Shown one piece after another: positions 43,879 to 53,131 of a stretch of DNA of 64,000 nt. Each line of letters begins with the position of its first letter. Position 1 is the stretch's first letter. The DNA lies in contig NZ_JAKGAO010000006.1 in assembly GCF_021532315.1 (NCBI RefSeq), positions 124,001 to 188,000 on the forward strand. The letters are read 5' to 3'. The notes under the pieces were generated by a model. It made no database searches and was not told where the DNA came from. It saw only the letters and a program-made list of their open reading frames with translations. The translations under genes and the position numbers were made by a program. The stretch is from Paenibacillus tarimensis (GTDB lineage Bacteria > Bacillota > Bacilli > Paenibacillales > Paenibacillaceae).

Positions 43879-44853
43879 ATGAAGCTGAACGTTCATTACT
43901 CCACCTTTGGCACACAGGCAATCCAAGAATTTATACAATCTAACTATAAGATCGGGACTGTAACTCGCTGTCACTATCTTCTAAGAGGCATGAACGACAC
44001 CTATCTGATTGAAACCGGGCAGGAGCCTTACATATTTCGGGTGTACAGGAGCGGCTGGCGCAGTGAATATGACACGGTAGCATTCGAGATCGAATTGTTA
44101 AATCATTTGCACAAGACAGGGATTCATGTTTCGCTGCCCGTTGAAGCCGCAAACAAGGACTACATTCATGAGCTGGAAGCGCCTGAAGGGCCCCGCTTTG
44201 GTGTATTGTTCACGTGGGCGAAAGGCGCAGCGGTGGATATGGAGACCGAGGAAATGTGCCGCAGATTTGGCAGAGAAGCCGCAGACTTACACAACCGGAC
44301 GACAGACTTTCACCCTTGTAACCGGCGGCCGGAGCTTGACGTGAATTATCTGATTCAAGAGCCTCTTAAGCTGATTCGTAAGCATATGCAGGACCGGCCG
44401 TCAGATCTGAGCAGGATGGAGAGAATCGCAAGCACGCTGAGAAACAGCGTGGAGGAATTCAGCGGCTTGGACTGGGGAATATGCCACGGTGATCTGCATG
44501 GTTCGAATGCTCATATCGACCAGGATGAAGTGACATATTTTGATTTTGACCTGTGCGGATATGGCTGGAGGGCTTATGAGCTGGCTGTTTTCCGGTTCAC
44601 GCTGGAGCTTCAGTATGACGGCAACGAGCAGGTAGAGCGGAGGTGGCAGGCTTTTCTTGATGGCTACCGGTCGCTGCGGACATTAAATGCGTGCGACGTC
44701 GCGGCCGTACCCGCGTTTGTCGGCATAAGACGGCTGTGGCTGATGAGCTTAAGCCTGGGACATTTCCGTGATCTGGACCTAACCGGTCCGGCTGGTACGG
44801 AGGAGAAGTATTATGAGGAAGAACTGAAGGGCTTTGAGAAGCTTGGCCTTTGA
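43879..44853 (+). CDS. APH/HSK2-like kinase family protein
   Basis: A 324-residue aminoglycoside-phosphotransferase-fold protein with the catalytic loop ICHGDLHGSNAH and metal-binding TYFDFDLCGYG. Overall layout (GMNDTYLIETGQEPYIFRVYR early on) resembles the homoserine-kinase/SrkA-like group. The substrate is unknown. It follows the GH43 gene in the same direction, 64 bp apart. Confidence 0.78.
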   Translation: MKLNVHYSTFGTQAIQEFIQSNYKIGTVTRCHYLLRGMNDTYLIETGQEPYIFRVYRSGWRSEYDTVAFEIELLNHLHKTGIHVSLPVEAANKDYIHELEAPEGPRFGVLFTWAKGAAVDMETEEMCRRFGREAADLHNRTTDFHPCNRRPELDVNYLIQEPLKLIRKHMQDRPSDLSRMERIASTLRNSVEEFSGLDWGICHGDLHGSNAHIDQDEVTYFDFDLCGYGWRAYELAVFRFTLELQYDGNEQVERRWQAFLDGYRSLRTLNACDVAAVPAFVGIRRLWLMSLSLGHFRDLDLTGPAGTEEKYYEEELKGFEKLGL

Positions 44854-44873
44854 CTAGAACCGGTGAAATCGAG

Positions 44874-44902
44874 ATAAACGCAGCCAGCTCGGCTGCGTTT
44901 AT
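44874..44902. terminator. Bidirectional terminator
   Basis: ATAAACGCAGCC and GGCTGCGTTTAT form a perfect 12-bp stem between the convergent kinase and membrane-protein genes. Confidence 0.85.
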
Positions 44903-44905
44903 TCG

Positions 44906-45454
44906 TTAGGCCTTGGCCTGCCGAGGCCAAACAAAGTATGTAATGGTAATAATGAGATCAATGCCGAGCACGACCGTCCAAATACGCCATACGTTCACAA
45001 GTGCCTCTGTCCGTTCGGGAGCCTGAATGGTGAAGATCAGCAAGGCGAGCAGTCCGGCGCCGATCAGATAAGCGAGAACATGCCGGATCCAGCCCTTCAA
45101 GTAATGGCGCGCATAGTCCATTCCATACCTCTTGGCGGGGAGGGGGCCTTCTTTCAGAACGTGATGCTTGAACTGGACGTCAGCCCAGTGTATCATGCTT
45201 TTGCCATATGCAATGGACACCCCAATATAAACAGCGGCCACGGCATGAGCTGTAGTAGCAACAGCTCCCCGGTACAAATCCATCCCTGTAATCATGAGCA
45301 GAATCAGATCGATGACAGGCGTCAAGTAAAGCAGGAACAGGCCAATCTTATGAAGCTTGAATACGTAACGGGCGAGCAAGCCCGACATAATGACGACCCA
45401 GAAGGCGATCTCACAAGCCACGATAATCCAGGCAATGAAGCTCAAACCAGACAC
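44906..45454 (-). CDS. Hypothetical membrane protein
   Basis: A 182-residue protein with about five hydrophobic helices (near 4-28, 35-57, 63-84, 125-143 and 155-176) and a basic loop in the middle. No family is recognised. GTG 45454 has AAGGA only 4 bp away; TTG 45445 has a better spacing to GGAAGAGG and is a good alternative. A TetR-like remnant begins just upstream on the other strand. Confidence 0.65.
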   Translation of the reverse strand: MSGLSFIAWIIVACEIAFWVVIMSGLLARYVFKLHKIGLFLLYLTPVIDLILLMITGMDLYRGAVATTAHAVAAVYIGVSIAYGKSMIHWADVQFKHHVLKEGPLPAKRYGMDYARHYLKGWIRHVLAYLIGAGLLALLIFTIQAPERTEALVNVWRIWTVVLGIDLIITITYFVWPRQAKA

Positions 45455-45492
45455 CTCTTCCTTTTTGATACAACTGTATTATAAAGATCTTA

Positions 45493-45597
45493 GCAAGTCT
45501 ATATGGATTGGTTGACGGCATCGCACTTCATGCCATGATGGAGCCTCAGCGGCTGAAACGGGAGCAGATTGTTGACGTTCTTACCCGCCATATTTAG
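45493..45597 (+). pseudogene. C-terminal remnant of a TetR-family regulator
   Basis: In frame with TAG 45595, the DNA reads LASLYGLVDGIALHAM and then MEPQRLKREQIVDVLTRHI. This matches the end of TetR-family ligand-binding domains (a Dxx(A/L)LxAL helix, a DP/EP turn and a final helix). No helix-turn-helix part is present upstream; that space is occupied by the start region of the divergent membrane-protein gene. It is therefore a truncated leftover. Confidence 0.6.
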
Positions 45598-45622
45598 TCA
45601 ATCTGTACAGAGGCGTAACGAA

Positions 45623-45654
45623 GAAGCCGACCCAAGGGGGCCGGCTTGTTTGGC
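45623..45654 (+). terminator. Hairpin after the TetR remnant
   Basis: AAGCCGACCC and GGGCCGGCTT pair with one mismatch and are followed by GTTTGG. It fits the former terminator of the lost regulator gene, or serves the opposite gene. Confidence 0.5.
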
Positions 45655-45697
45655 GTTGAAAGCTGCAGCAGACATATCGTAATCCGCTCTGTTCTTG

Positions 45698-45910
45698 TTA
45701 CAGCTGCTTGGTTACGAGCTTAACCAGTCTCTTAATTCCTTCCGTACCCAGCATGCTTCCGATCGAGGCAATCCATACATTGGAGGACAGCATTTTGACA
45801 GCCAGGTAGATCCCCGTTCCGGCAGCCAAGTCGACAATGAGGAAGTTACGGATCGAGGACGCTTTTATGGTATAGATAACGATAACGTTTTGGTTATATT
45901 TATTCAGCAT
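45698..45910 (-). CDS. Small hypothetical protein with a membrane segment
   Basis: A 70-residue protein with hydrophobic stretches around 22-38 and 43-58 and a basic end (GIKRLVKLVTKQL). ATG 45910 has a convincing AAGGTGAGG. No family is recognised. Confidence 0.6.
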   Translation of the reverse strand: MLNKYNQNVIVIYTIKASSIRNFLIVDLAAGTGIYLAVKMLSSNVWIASIGSMLGTEGIKRLVKLVTKQL

Positions 45911-46032
45911 AGCCTCACCTTTTTTCTATAAACGTATGAAGAGGCAGGGTTGTCATATGACGTATCCGAAACGTTCGGGTCCCTAAACTGTGAACGTATC
46001 CGGTTTATTGCGTATGGTCTATACTAGGAGCT

Positions 46033-46076
46033 TGCAAATAACCGTCCGGACGAAGCTGTCCGGACGGTTATTTGCA
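46033..46076. terminator. Long perfect hairpin
   Basis: Two 19-base arms (46033-46051 and 46058-46076), perfectly complementary around a 6-nt loop, with GTCCGGAC at the tip and TTATTTGCA at the base. It lies downstream of the alkA-like gene on the minus strand, whose terminator it probably is; the expected long T-run is missing. Confidence 0.55.
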
Positions 46077-46122
46077 TGGGAAAGGTGTAAGAATATGCCT
46101 GCGGTCGACCTCAGCGGTTTGT

Positions 46123-47034
46123 CTAGTATAGGGTGCGCCACAGGTAGAAGGTTGCGTAGGATTCCCAGCCCTTCCACGGCTCGGCAAGCTTCAGAACCTC
46201 CTGCCGGGTCGGCTTGCGGTCCATTCCGGTCAGCAGCTTGATGGCATTGTGAAGACCGACATCATCTGCCGGGAAGGCTGTTGGCATCTTCAGACAGCGC
46301 ATCAGCACATAGTTGGCTGTCCACGGACCGATTCCGCGAATGCTTACCAGTATGGCCTCCGCCTTCTTGAGATCGCCGGTATCCTGTAGCAGCTCTCTCG
46401 TGAGCTTGCCCTGTGCAAGCATACGGGCGGTATCGATCAGGTATTCGGATTTTCTCTCCGACATCCCAAGCCCCTTCAGACCAGGAACGCTCAAAGCGGC
46501 AATTGTTTCCGGGGCGGGAAATACCCAGTATTGCTCACCCTCAGCGGCAGCAGACCGGCCATACCGTTCTACGATACGCCGTTTAAGAGTATGCGCATAG
46601 GAGAGATTAATCTGCTGCCCGATAATTCCCCAGCATAGTGCTTCAAAAAGGTCAGGTATTCCTGCCAGGCGCAGACCGCTGTAGGTATCGATTGTCTGCT
46701 TCAGCAGCGTATCCTGGCCCGCCATGGCATAGAAGGGCGCAAGATCGGTATCCAGATCAAACCACTCGGTAACATAGCGGATGATTTCTGGCATAACTTC
46801 CGGTTGGGGCGTGACTGCTGTCTCCTGAAGGATACGAAGCTTGAGAGCTTCAGGTCCCGCTTCGCTAATCTCTACCACATAAATACCCTGACCGGCTGGT
46901 ATGGCCTTATAGATACGGTCATCCGCGACCCGGTACAGGCATTCCCGGCTGGCATTGGCAAGCGCGTTCTTTATCTGGGTAAAGCTGAACATGCGGGGCG
47001 TCTTCAGTAACGCTTCATACGCAGTTTGCTCCAT
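46123..47034 (-). CDS. alkA: DNA-3-methyladenine glycosylase II (AlkA-like)
   Basis: A 303-residue base-excision enzyme for alkylated purines. It has an N-terminal AlkA_N-like domain, LCWGIIGQQINLSYA, the helix-hairpin-helix IRGIGPWTANYVLMR and the catalytic aspartate region FPADDVGLHNAIK. ATG 47034 follows AGAGGG on the minus strand. It is monocistronic. Confidence 0.9.
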   Translation of the reverse strand: MEQTAYEALLKTPRMFSFTQIKNALANASRECLYRVADDRIYKAIPAGQGIYVVEISEAGPEALKLRILQETAVTPQPEVMPEIIRYVTEWFDLDTDLAPFYAMAGQDTLLKQTIDTYSGLRLAGIPDLFEALCWGIIGQQINLSYAHTLKRRIVERYGRSAAAEGEQYWVFPAPETIAALSVPGLKGLGMSERKSEYLIDTARMLAQGKLTRELLQDTGDLKKAEAILVSIRGIGPWTANYVLMRCLKMPTAFPADDVGLHNAIKLLTGMDRKPTRQEVLKLAEPWKGWESYATFYLWRTLY

Positions 47035-47193
47035 ATTATCCCTCTTCCAAATGTAGATACCAACGCATCATAATGCGGTTGGACAGATGCCTTTTCTATA
47101 AAGATACTGTTTCTTCAAGCTCAACGATTATGGGGACATAATGTATTTTAACACACCGCTGGGAATCCGTACCAGTTATTAGCAGGCGGGAGC

Positions 47194-47215
47194 AGACAGG
47201 CTCTTGCCTGTCTTT
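47194..47215 (+). terminator. Small hairpin upstream of the chemoreceptor gene
   Basis: AGACAGG and CCTGTCT pair around CTCTTG, followed by TTC. It is the only clear structure in the roughly 300-bp gap between alkA and the chemoreceptor gene, where no sigma-D-like promoter was identified. Confidence 0.35.
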
Positions 47216-47339
47216 CAGCCAACATTCAGTCGTTACTTAGGAAGGCTTCATAATTACAGCTTATAGTAGGGGTATCGAGCAGAGCGGCGGGACGGACCGC
47301 GTAACACAATAATCCAATACATAAGGTGTGGTTACAGTG

Positions 47340-49061
47340 ATGAAGGGTAAGAAGCAAGCAATTAAGTTTTCGGTGGGAACGAAATTACGAATAGGCTTTT
47401 TCATCATGCTGATGCTGATTGGCACAGTTGGGGCTGCCTCTAATACAAGTATGAAAAATATGCAGCAGCAGGCGGAAACAATTGAATCGGTTTACCTGCC
47501 GGCCATGAAAATTCTTGCGGATACAAGAGTGGATTTAATGCTGATTCAGCAGCTTGGGCTGGAAGTGGCTCTGGCCTCAGATGGAGCCGAAATAGAGGAA
47601 CTGGAAACTGCAATTCAACAAGCGATTGAAGATATGCAGGCACTGGATGAAGCTTTCTATACAATAGCGGGCGAAGGGGAACAAAAGGCGCTGTATATGG
47701 AGTTTGACAGCTACCGGCAGCAGGTTGCTGCTATCTTCCCTTCCTTGCTTGAAGCGGGCAAGCAGGGGGAGCTGGAAGCAGCAGGTGCCGCGGTAAAAGC
47801 GATGCAGGAGCCATACAGTGGAGCACTGGGGAAGCTGGAGCAGCTGATTGAGCTGAATGAGCAAGAGGGGGAGAAAGCAGCGGATGCTTCTGTTGAAGCT
47901 TCCGGTAAGGGACAGGATATCGTTAACCTGGTCACTCTGCTGGGAATTGTGTCAGGCGGAGTGATATCCTGGGCCATCGCCCGGATGATAGCTGGACCCT
48001 TGGCATCTATGGCTGCAGCGGCAGCTCAAATATCGGCCGGCGATTTGACGGGGGACGCCATTCAGGTGAAGAACCGTGATGAGATCGGCGAGCTGGCAGG
48101 TTCTTTTAACACAATGGCACGAAATTTACGAGGATTGATTAGAGAAGTGTGGATGGGTACGGAGCTGGTTGCCGCTTCTTCTCAAGAGCTGAATGCGGGC
48201 ACGGAGCAGACACGCGATGCTGCGGATCAGATTATGAGAATTATGGATGCTGTGGCCGAGGGCGCACTCCAGCAAACAGAACGTATAGCGGAGAGTGTAT
48301 CGGCATTTGAAGAGCTTTCCCAGGGAGCAAGGCATATTGCTGAGAATGCAGAACGAGTGTCCCAGGCAGCTGCCTTCGCAACCGAGTATGCAGAGGACGG
48401 AAACCGTACAGTAGTCATGTCAATTCGGCAGATGCAGGCGATTAACGATACCGTAACAGGGCTGGCTGAAGCTGTGCAGCGGCTGGACGGCCGTTCACTG
48501 GAGATTGGTCTAATCGTTGAAGCTATATCGAAAATCGCCGCCCAAACCAACCTGCTTGCCCTTAATGCATCCATTGAAGCGGCAAGAGTGGGGGAGCAGG
48601 GCAAGGGATTTGCCGTGGTTGCGCATGAGGTGCGCCAGCTTGCGGAGCAGTCGAAGGAATCTGCCGGGCAGATTGCAGAGCTCGTCCAGGCCATCCGGCA
48701 GGAGACTACGAGGACAGTCAGCCTGATGAATGCAGGTACGAAGGAGGTTGATGAAGGCATTCTCGCGGTGAACGCGGCAGGTGCAGCCTTCGAACAGATC
48801 CGCTGCTCGATTGATGCGGTTGCCCGGCAGATTCAGGAGGTGACGGCAGCATCCCGGCAGATGTCAGCCAGCACCGAGCAGGCCGCCTCCTCGGTATATG
48901 TGATATCTCAAATTACGGATACTGCTTCTGCAGGCACACAGCAGGTGGCGACCGCTTTGGAAGAACAGCTGGCTTCCATGGATGAGATGAACCAGGCCGC
49001 TGCTCTGCTGTCGGCTAAGTCGGGAGAACTGCAGCATCTGATTGGAAAATTCTCGGTTTAA
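47340..49061 (+). CDS. Methyl-accepting chemotaxis protein
   Basis: A 573-residue transmembrane chemoreceptor. The first helix is at about 17-37, then an extracytoplasmic four-helix-bundle sensor, a second helix near 200-220, a HAMP domain ([20 protein letters not shown] and [19 protein letters not shown]), and a long coiled-coil signalling domain with tip [23 protein letters not shown] 47340 is used; GTG 47337 has a better spacing to AAGGTG. The ligand is unknown. Confidence 0.93.
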   Translation: MKGKKQAIKFSVGTKLRIGFFIMLMLIGTVGAASNTSMKNMQQQAETIESVYLPAMKILADTRVDLMLIQQLGLEVALASDGAEIEELETAIQQAIEDMQALDEAFYTIAGEGEQKALYMEFDSYRQQVAAIFPSLLEAGKQGELEAAGAAVKAMQEPYSGALGKLEQLIELNEQEGEKAADASVEASGKGQDIVNLVTLLGIVSGGVISWAIARMIAGPLASMAAAAAQISAGDLTGDAIQVKNRDEIGELAGSFNTMARNLRGLIREVWMGTELVAASSQELNAGTEQTRDAADQIMRIMDAVAEGALQQTERIAESVSAFEELSQGARHIAENAERVSQAAAFATEYAEDGNRTVVMSIRQMQAINDTVTGLAEAVQRLDGRSLEIGLIVEAISKIAAQTNLLALNASIEAARVGEQGKGFAVVAHEVRQLAEQSKESAGQIAELVQAIRQETTRTVSLMNAGTKEVDEGILAVNAAGAAFEQIRCSIDAVARQIQEVTAASRQMSASTEQAASSVYVISQITDTASAGTQQVATALEEQLASMDEMNQAAALLSAKSGELQHLIGKFSV

Positions 49062-49077
49062 TCGTTATGTAATGCAG

Positions 49078-49107
49078 GCCGCTCACCAGTTGGTGGCGGC
49101 TTTTTTT
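49078..49107 (+). terminator. Terminator of the chemoreceptor gene
   Basis: GCCGCTCACC and GGTGGCGGC pair with one bulge, followed by seven T. Confidence 0.9.
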
Positions 49108-49137
49108 GATGTGCGTAATAAGCAGCCAAACAGCCTA

Positions 49138-49166
49138 TTGCAAAAACTAATATCATTAGTTATGAT
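49138..49166 (+). promoter_or_regulatory. Promoter interlocked with two operators
   Basis: TTGCAA (49138-49143), a 17-bp spacer and TATGAT (49161-49166). The spacer is almost wholly occupied by the first palindrome and the second starts 3 bp after the -10 box. Confidence 0.65.
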
Positions 49167-49185
49167 AAAACTAATACAGTTAGTT
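49145..49185. promoter_or_regulatory. Pair of AACTAA/TTAGTT operators
   Basis: AACTAATATCATTAGTT (49145-49161) and AACTAATACAGTTAGTT (49169-49185) are two 17-bp inverted repeats 24 bp apart centre to centre. They flank the -10 box of the promoter, an arrangement for tight repression, perhaps by two dimers on nearly the same DNA face. The repressor is not known and no regulator gene is adjacent. Confidence 0.6.
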
Positions 49186-49209
49186 TTTGGGGGGAGGATT
49201 GAAGGAAGT

Positions 49210-49302
49210 ATGAAATTTCTTCTGTTCGTGCTGCTGCTGTCGGTTGTAGGAGGCGTTCTGGATGCCAGAATAACAGATCATAACAGAAAGGGAGTGAGGT
49301 AG
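49210..49302 (+). CDS. 30-residue membrane peptide
   Basis: ATG 49210 with a GGGGGGAGG/GAAGGAAG leader opens a 30-residue frame: one hydrophobic helix (MKFLLFVLLLSVVGGVLDA) then a basic tail DHNRKGVR. Its stop is 1 bp before the next gene start, suggesting translational coupling. It could be a small membrane protein or a leader peptide. Confidence 0.45.
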   Translation: MKFLLFVLLLSVVGGVLDARITDHNRKGVR

Positions 49303-49303
49303 T

Positions 49304-49891
49304 ATGTTTGCGGGACATTTTGGTTTGGCGGCGATCATTAAGGCGAAGCAGCCGCAGGTGCCGCTGTGGGCGCTCATGACCGGCACACAACTGCTTGATA
49401 TTGCTTTTGTGCCTTTGTTTCTTGCGGGGGTGGAGACAATCGAGACCATTGGTGACGGACACGGGGAGGCATTCATACATGCCGGCTATTCCCATTCACT
49501 TGCAAGTGCCTTGCTCTTAAGCATCCTGGCTGGATTGTTATCCTGGCGGAAGTGGGGGAGGAGCAGTGGTCTAGTGATCGGCGGTACGGTATTCAGTCAT
49601 TGGCTGCTGGATCTGCTTGTCCACCGTCCAGATATTCCAATACTGCCTGGTAACATCGGGGGCTTGCCGCTACTCGGCATAGGTCTTTGGAGATGGCCGG
49701 TAATAAGTATAACCGTCGAAGCGCTGCTGGTGCTGATTGGCGTTGTCCTTTACTTCTGGTCTGCTGTCAAACGCAGTGAATCAGACGGTGTTTCCCATAC
49801 AGCAGGCAAGGGCCGGGCTCTGCTTGCCGGGAGTGTGGTCGGTCTCTTGCTGGTCCTATCCTTGGTTACGGACTTACTGGGGATTAATTGA
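49304..49891 (+). CDS. YdjM/DUF457-like membrane protein
   Basis: A 195-residue membrane protein with four to five helices. Histidines in MFAGHFGLAA, FIHAGYSHSLASAL and FSHWLLDLLVHRPD fit the membrane-bound metal-dependent-hydrolase (YdjM, DUF457) family pattern, though enzymatic activity is unproven. ATG 49304 follows AAAGGGAGTGAGG. Together with the 30-residue peptide it appears to be the target of the double operator upstream. Confidence 0.75.
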   Translation: MFAGHFGLAAIIKAKQPQVPLWALMTGTQLLDIAFVPLFLAGVETIETIGDGHGEAFIHAGYSHSLASALLLSILAGLLSWRKWGRSSGLVIGGTVFSHWLLDLLVHRPDIPILPGNIGGLPLLGIGLWRWPVISITVEALLVLIGVVLYFWSAVKRSESDGVSHTAGKGRALLAGSVVGLLLVLSLVTDLLGIN

Positions 49892-50019
49892 CAGGTCCAG
49901 TCTTCTCTCTCCCATACAAAAGATGTTAAGAAACCCTCATTGCGAATAATTTGATAATAAAATATATTCAAAATGAGTAATTTTTAACGAATATTAAGTA
50001 GTTGTGGGGGGGCTTGTCG

Positions 50020-52035
50020 ATGGATCTGTATAAGAGGTCTGAGAGGAAATTTCGGACGGAGATTGAAGGCTTGCGTGCTGTAGCTGCTATTCTGGTTGCT
50101 GTATACCATATTTGGTTAGGCAACGTATCGGGTGGGGTGGATGTGTTTTTTGTCGTATCAGGTTTCCTGATTACGACTTCACTGCTGTCGAGATGGGAGA
50201 AGTACGGTAAAATTGATGCTGCGGGCTTCCTGCTAAATCTCTGTAAACGCTTGTTTCCAGCAGCCTTCACGGTTTTGTTCTTGGTCTCGGCAGCTTGCTT
50301 CTTGTGGCTTCCTGAGCTGAGATGGGACCAGACCGTGAAGGAAGTTATGGCTTCGGCATTTTATTTGGAGAACTGGCAGCTGGCTAGAAATTCGGTAGAT
50401 TACCTGGCGCAAAATAATGAGGCAAGCCCGTTCCAGCATTTCTGGGCTATGTCCGTACAAGGTCAGTTCTATATGATTTGGCCTATTCTGCTTTCGTTAT
50501 CCCTAATCTTGGCCAAGCGGGTCTTTAAGAAGACAGTCAGATTCTCCTTTCTCGCTGTGCTGCTTGGTGTCTTTGTGATGTCTTTTGCCTATTCGGTTTA
50601 TCTGACAGCGATAAATCAGCCTTGGGCTTACTTTGATACGTTTACGAGGGTTTGGGAATTCACTCTTGGCGGAATTGTGGCTTTGCTGATTGCCAACATC
50701 AAGCTGAACAGAACCTCCAGCCTGCTGTTTGGTTGGCTTGGTTTAGCCGGGCTGGTGAGCTGCGGCATTATTCTGCAGGTTTCTACTGTATTTCCAGGTT
50801 ACGCGGCCTTATGGCCGACACTAAGTGCGGTATGTATTCTTCTTGCGGGCAACCAGGGTGGTTCTGCTGGGGTTCACCGTTTGCTAAGCTCGAAGCCGCT
50901 TGTGGGCTTCGGCAGTATTTCTTATGGATTTTATCTGTGGCATTGGCCGCTGCTCATCTTCTATTATATTCTCTTCGATAAGGAGTCCATTAACTTCCTG
51001 CACGGTTTAGTCATCATCGTCGCAGCCTCCGTTCTCTCCTATATAACCACCAGCATGATTGAAAAGCCGATCCGCAACAGCTTACGGCTGAATACGAACT
51101 GGAAAATTAGTCTTGTGGCCGCTTCTTTCATGGTTGCGGTGCTTGCCATATCGGCGGTCTGGTATGGTACCATTAAATATTTGCAGTCCGGTGTGCTAAC
51201 AGCATCGGCTGCAAGTGATGAATATCCGGGAGCAGCTGTTATGGGGGCGGGTGCAGAAGGAATTGGCTCAATTACGACTGTGAGCTATATTCCGAGGCCT
51301 ATTCAAGCCAGGAAGGATTTGCCTAAGGTGTATGAAGACAACTGCCATCAGGCGGAGGGGAAAGCTGAAGTACTAAGCTGTACTTACGGAGTTAAGGATA
51401 ACCCGAGGTTTACAATTGCTCTTGTTGGCGGCTCCCACTCCGCTCAATGGCTCCCTGCTCTTGAAGAAATAGCGGATGAAGAGAAGCTCAAGATCGTAAA
51501 CTATTCCAAGAGCTCCTGCCGATTCACAGCCGATGACACAGAAAAGGAAGATTGCAGACAATGGAATGAAAGCCTGATTGAAATGTTGACCAAACAGGAT
51601 ATACCCGATCTTGTATTTACGACAGCAAATGTCGGTAAGCACTTAAAAGATGATATTCCAGCTGGCTTCATCAAACAGTGGGGGGTGTTGAAAGACGCCA
51701 AGGTGTCCGTATTCGCTGTTAGAGACAACCCTTGGTTTGAATTCGATCCTCCAACATGTGTGGACGAGAACGGACCGAACGCCAGCGAGTGTATGGTGAA
51801 ACGCGAGCTTCTGCTTCCTGAGCCAAGTGCATGGAGCCGTCTGGAAAATCCGCCCGCAAACGTCCATTATGCTGACTTTAGCGACTATTTTTGTGATGAG
51901 GAACACTGTGGCCCTGTAATCGGCAATGTGCTCGTGTACCGCGACAAGCATCATATTACAGGTACGTACATGAAAACACTGGCACCTATACTGCGTGAAC
52001 ATTTAATGCCTGTATTGGAGCAAATAGAATCATGA
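50020..52035 (+). CDS. OatA-like acyltransferase with SGNH domain
   Basis: A 671-residue protein. Residues 10-390 are an acyltransferase-3 membrane domain with about ten helices, starting RTEIEGLRAVAAILVAVYH and containing VDVFFVVSGFLIT and YGFYLWHWPLLIFYY. After one more helix comes an extracytoplasmic SGNH-like domain (LVGGSHSAQWLPAL as the serine block). Such proteins O-acetylate peptidoglycan or surface polysaccharides. ATG 50020 is used; TTG 50014 and GTG/TTG codons near 50002 are alternatives. It is separated from the next operon by a strong terminator. Confidence 0.9.
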   Translation: MDLYKRSERKFRTEIEGLRAVAAILVAVYHIWLGNVSGGVDVFFVVSGFLITTSLLSRWEKYGKIDAAGFLLNLCKRLFPAAFTVLFLVSAACFLWLPELRWDQTVKEVMASAFYLENWQLARNSVDYLAQNNEASPFQHFWAMSVQGQFYMIWPILLSLSLILAKRVFKKTVRFSFLAVLLGVFVMSFAYSVYLTAINQPWAYFDTFTRVWEFTLGGIVALLIANIKLNRTSSLLFGWLGLAGLVSCGIILQVSTVFPGYAALWPTLSAVCILLAGNQGGSAGVHRLLSSKPLVGFGSISYGFYLWHWPLLIFYYILFDKESINFLHGLVIIVAASVLSYITTSMIEKPIRNSLRLNTNWKISLVAASFMVAVLAISAVWYGTIKYLQSGVLTASAASDEYPGAAVMGAGAEGIGSITTVSYIPRPIQARKDLPKVYEDNCHQAEGKAEVLSCTYGVKDNPRFTIALVGGSHSAQWLPALEEIADEEKLKIVNYSKSSCRFTADDTEKEDCRQWNESLIEMLTKQDIPDLVFTTANVGKHLKDDIPAGFIKQWGVLKDAKVSVFAVRDNPWFEFDPPTCVDENGPNASECMVKRELLLPEPSAWSRLENPPANVHYADFSDYFCDEEHCGPVIGNVLVYRDKHHITGTYMKTLAPILREHLMPVLEQIES

Positions 52036-52040
52036 ATGGG

Positions 52041-52067
52041 AGCCCCGGATGATCCGGGGCTTTTTTT
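52041..52067 (+). terminator. Terminator of the acyltransferase gene
   Basis: AGCCCCGGA and TCCGGGGCT form a perfect 9-bp stem with a 3-nt loop followed by T7. Confidence 0.95.
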
Positions 52068-52203
52068 GGTTTGTCCGGATAACCGTGTTACAGGAATGGC
52101 TGAATGATCTAGCATCGATTTGGAATTGACTGGTATACATAACTGGTGATAAGCCCAAGATTGTTATTATTACATATCGGTAAGGCGCTGGGAGGATTAA
52201 CAA

Positions 52204-53115
52204 TTGCAATCGGCAAAAACGGGTGTGGGCAGTGAGCTTCAGGTGCAGGGGAATCTTGCTGGATTATTGTGGAGGCAGCTTCGCCCCAAGCAGTGGACCA
52301 AGAATCTGCTTGTATTCGCTGCGCCGCTGTTCTCATTCGATGTGCTTAATACGAGACTCCTTATGCTGTCTGCAGCCGGATACATCCTTCTGTGTCTGGT
52401 ATCCAGCTGTGTCTACATTCTGAACGACTTTGCGGATCGTGAGGCAGACAAGCTGCATCCGCAGAAGAAGCACCGGCCGATGGCTTCCGGGCAGCTCAAT
52501 CCCTACTTGGCCTTGGCCTTCGGGGGAGTGCTGCTGGTATCCTCATTAGCAGCTTCCATTCTTATTAACCCCTTATTCACGCTGCTGCTGGCTGTCTATT
52601 TCACCTTGAATGTCATGTATTCATTCCATCTGAAGCATGTTGTGCTGGTGGATATTATGGTCATTGCCTCCGGCTTCGTTCTGCGAGCGATAGCTGGCGG
52701 ACTGATTATTGCTGTTCCCTTCACGCCATGGTTCCTGCTCTGCACGCTGCTGCTCTCCTTGTTCCTGGCCATCGGCAAACGCCGCAACGAGCTGCTGCTT
52801 AATGAACAGGACAAGACTGCCCACCGGCGGGTTCTGGAGCAGTACTCCTTTCCGCTGCTTGACCAGCTGAGCAGCATCGTCACGACAGCGACCATTCTGA
52901 GTTATTCGTTATTTACGTTTACCTCGGGCAGGACGGTCCATCTGATGTGGACAATTCCTCTGGTCATTTACGGTGTGTTCCGATACCTCTATCTGATTCA
53001 TGTGAAGATGAAGGGCGGAGCGCCGGACCGCGAGCTGTTTGAGGACAAGCCGATCCTAATAACGGTATGCTTATACGTGCTGATGGTAATTGTGATACTG
53101 GCCTATTTTGAATAA
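52204..53115 (+). CDS. UbiA-family prenyltransferase, decaprenyl-phosphate phosphoribosyltransferase-like
   Basis: A 303-residue membrane enzyme with about eight helices. The Mg-binding motif NDFADREAD is followed by HPQKKHRPMASG, the signature that separates DPPR synthases (mycobacterial Rv3806c type) from quinone or heme UbiA enzymes; a second conserved region is DIMVIASGFVLRAIAGG. The family moves 5-phosphoribose from PRPP to polyprenyl phosphate. TTG 52204 follows GGGAGGA by 7 bp. First gene of a five-gene operon with phosphatase, flippase-like pair and GT-C-like enzyme. Confidence 0.82.
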   Translation: MQSAKTGVGSELQVQGNLAGLLWRQLRPKQWTKNLLVFAAPLFSFDVLNTRLLMLSAAGYILLCLVSSCVYILNDFADREADKLHPQKKHRPMASGQLNPYLALAFGGVLLVSSLAASILINPLFTLLLAVYFTLNVMYSFHLKHVVLVDIMVIASGFVLRAIAGGLIIAVPFTPWFLLCTLLLSLFLAIGKRRNELLLNEQDKTAHRRVLEQYSFPLLDQLSSIVTTATILSYSLFTFTSGRTVHLMWTIPLVIYGVFRYLYLIHVKMKGGAPDRELFEDKPILITVCLYVLMVIVILAYFE

Positions 53116-53131
53116 TGCAGGGTGGAGAATG

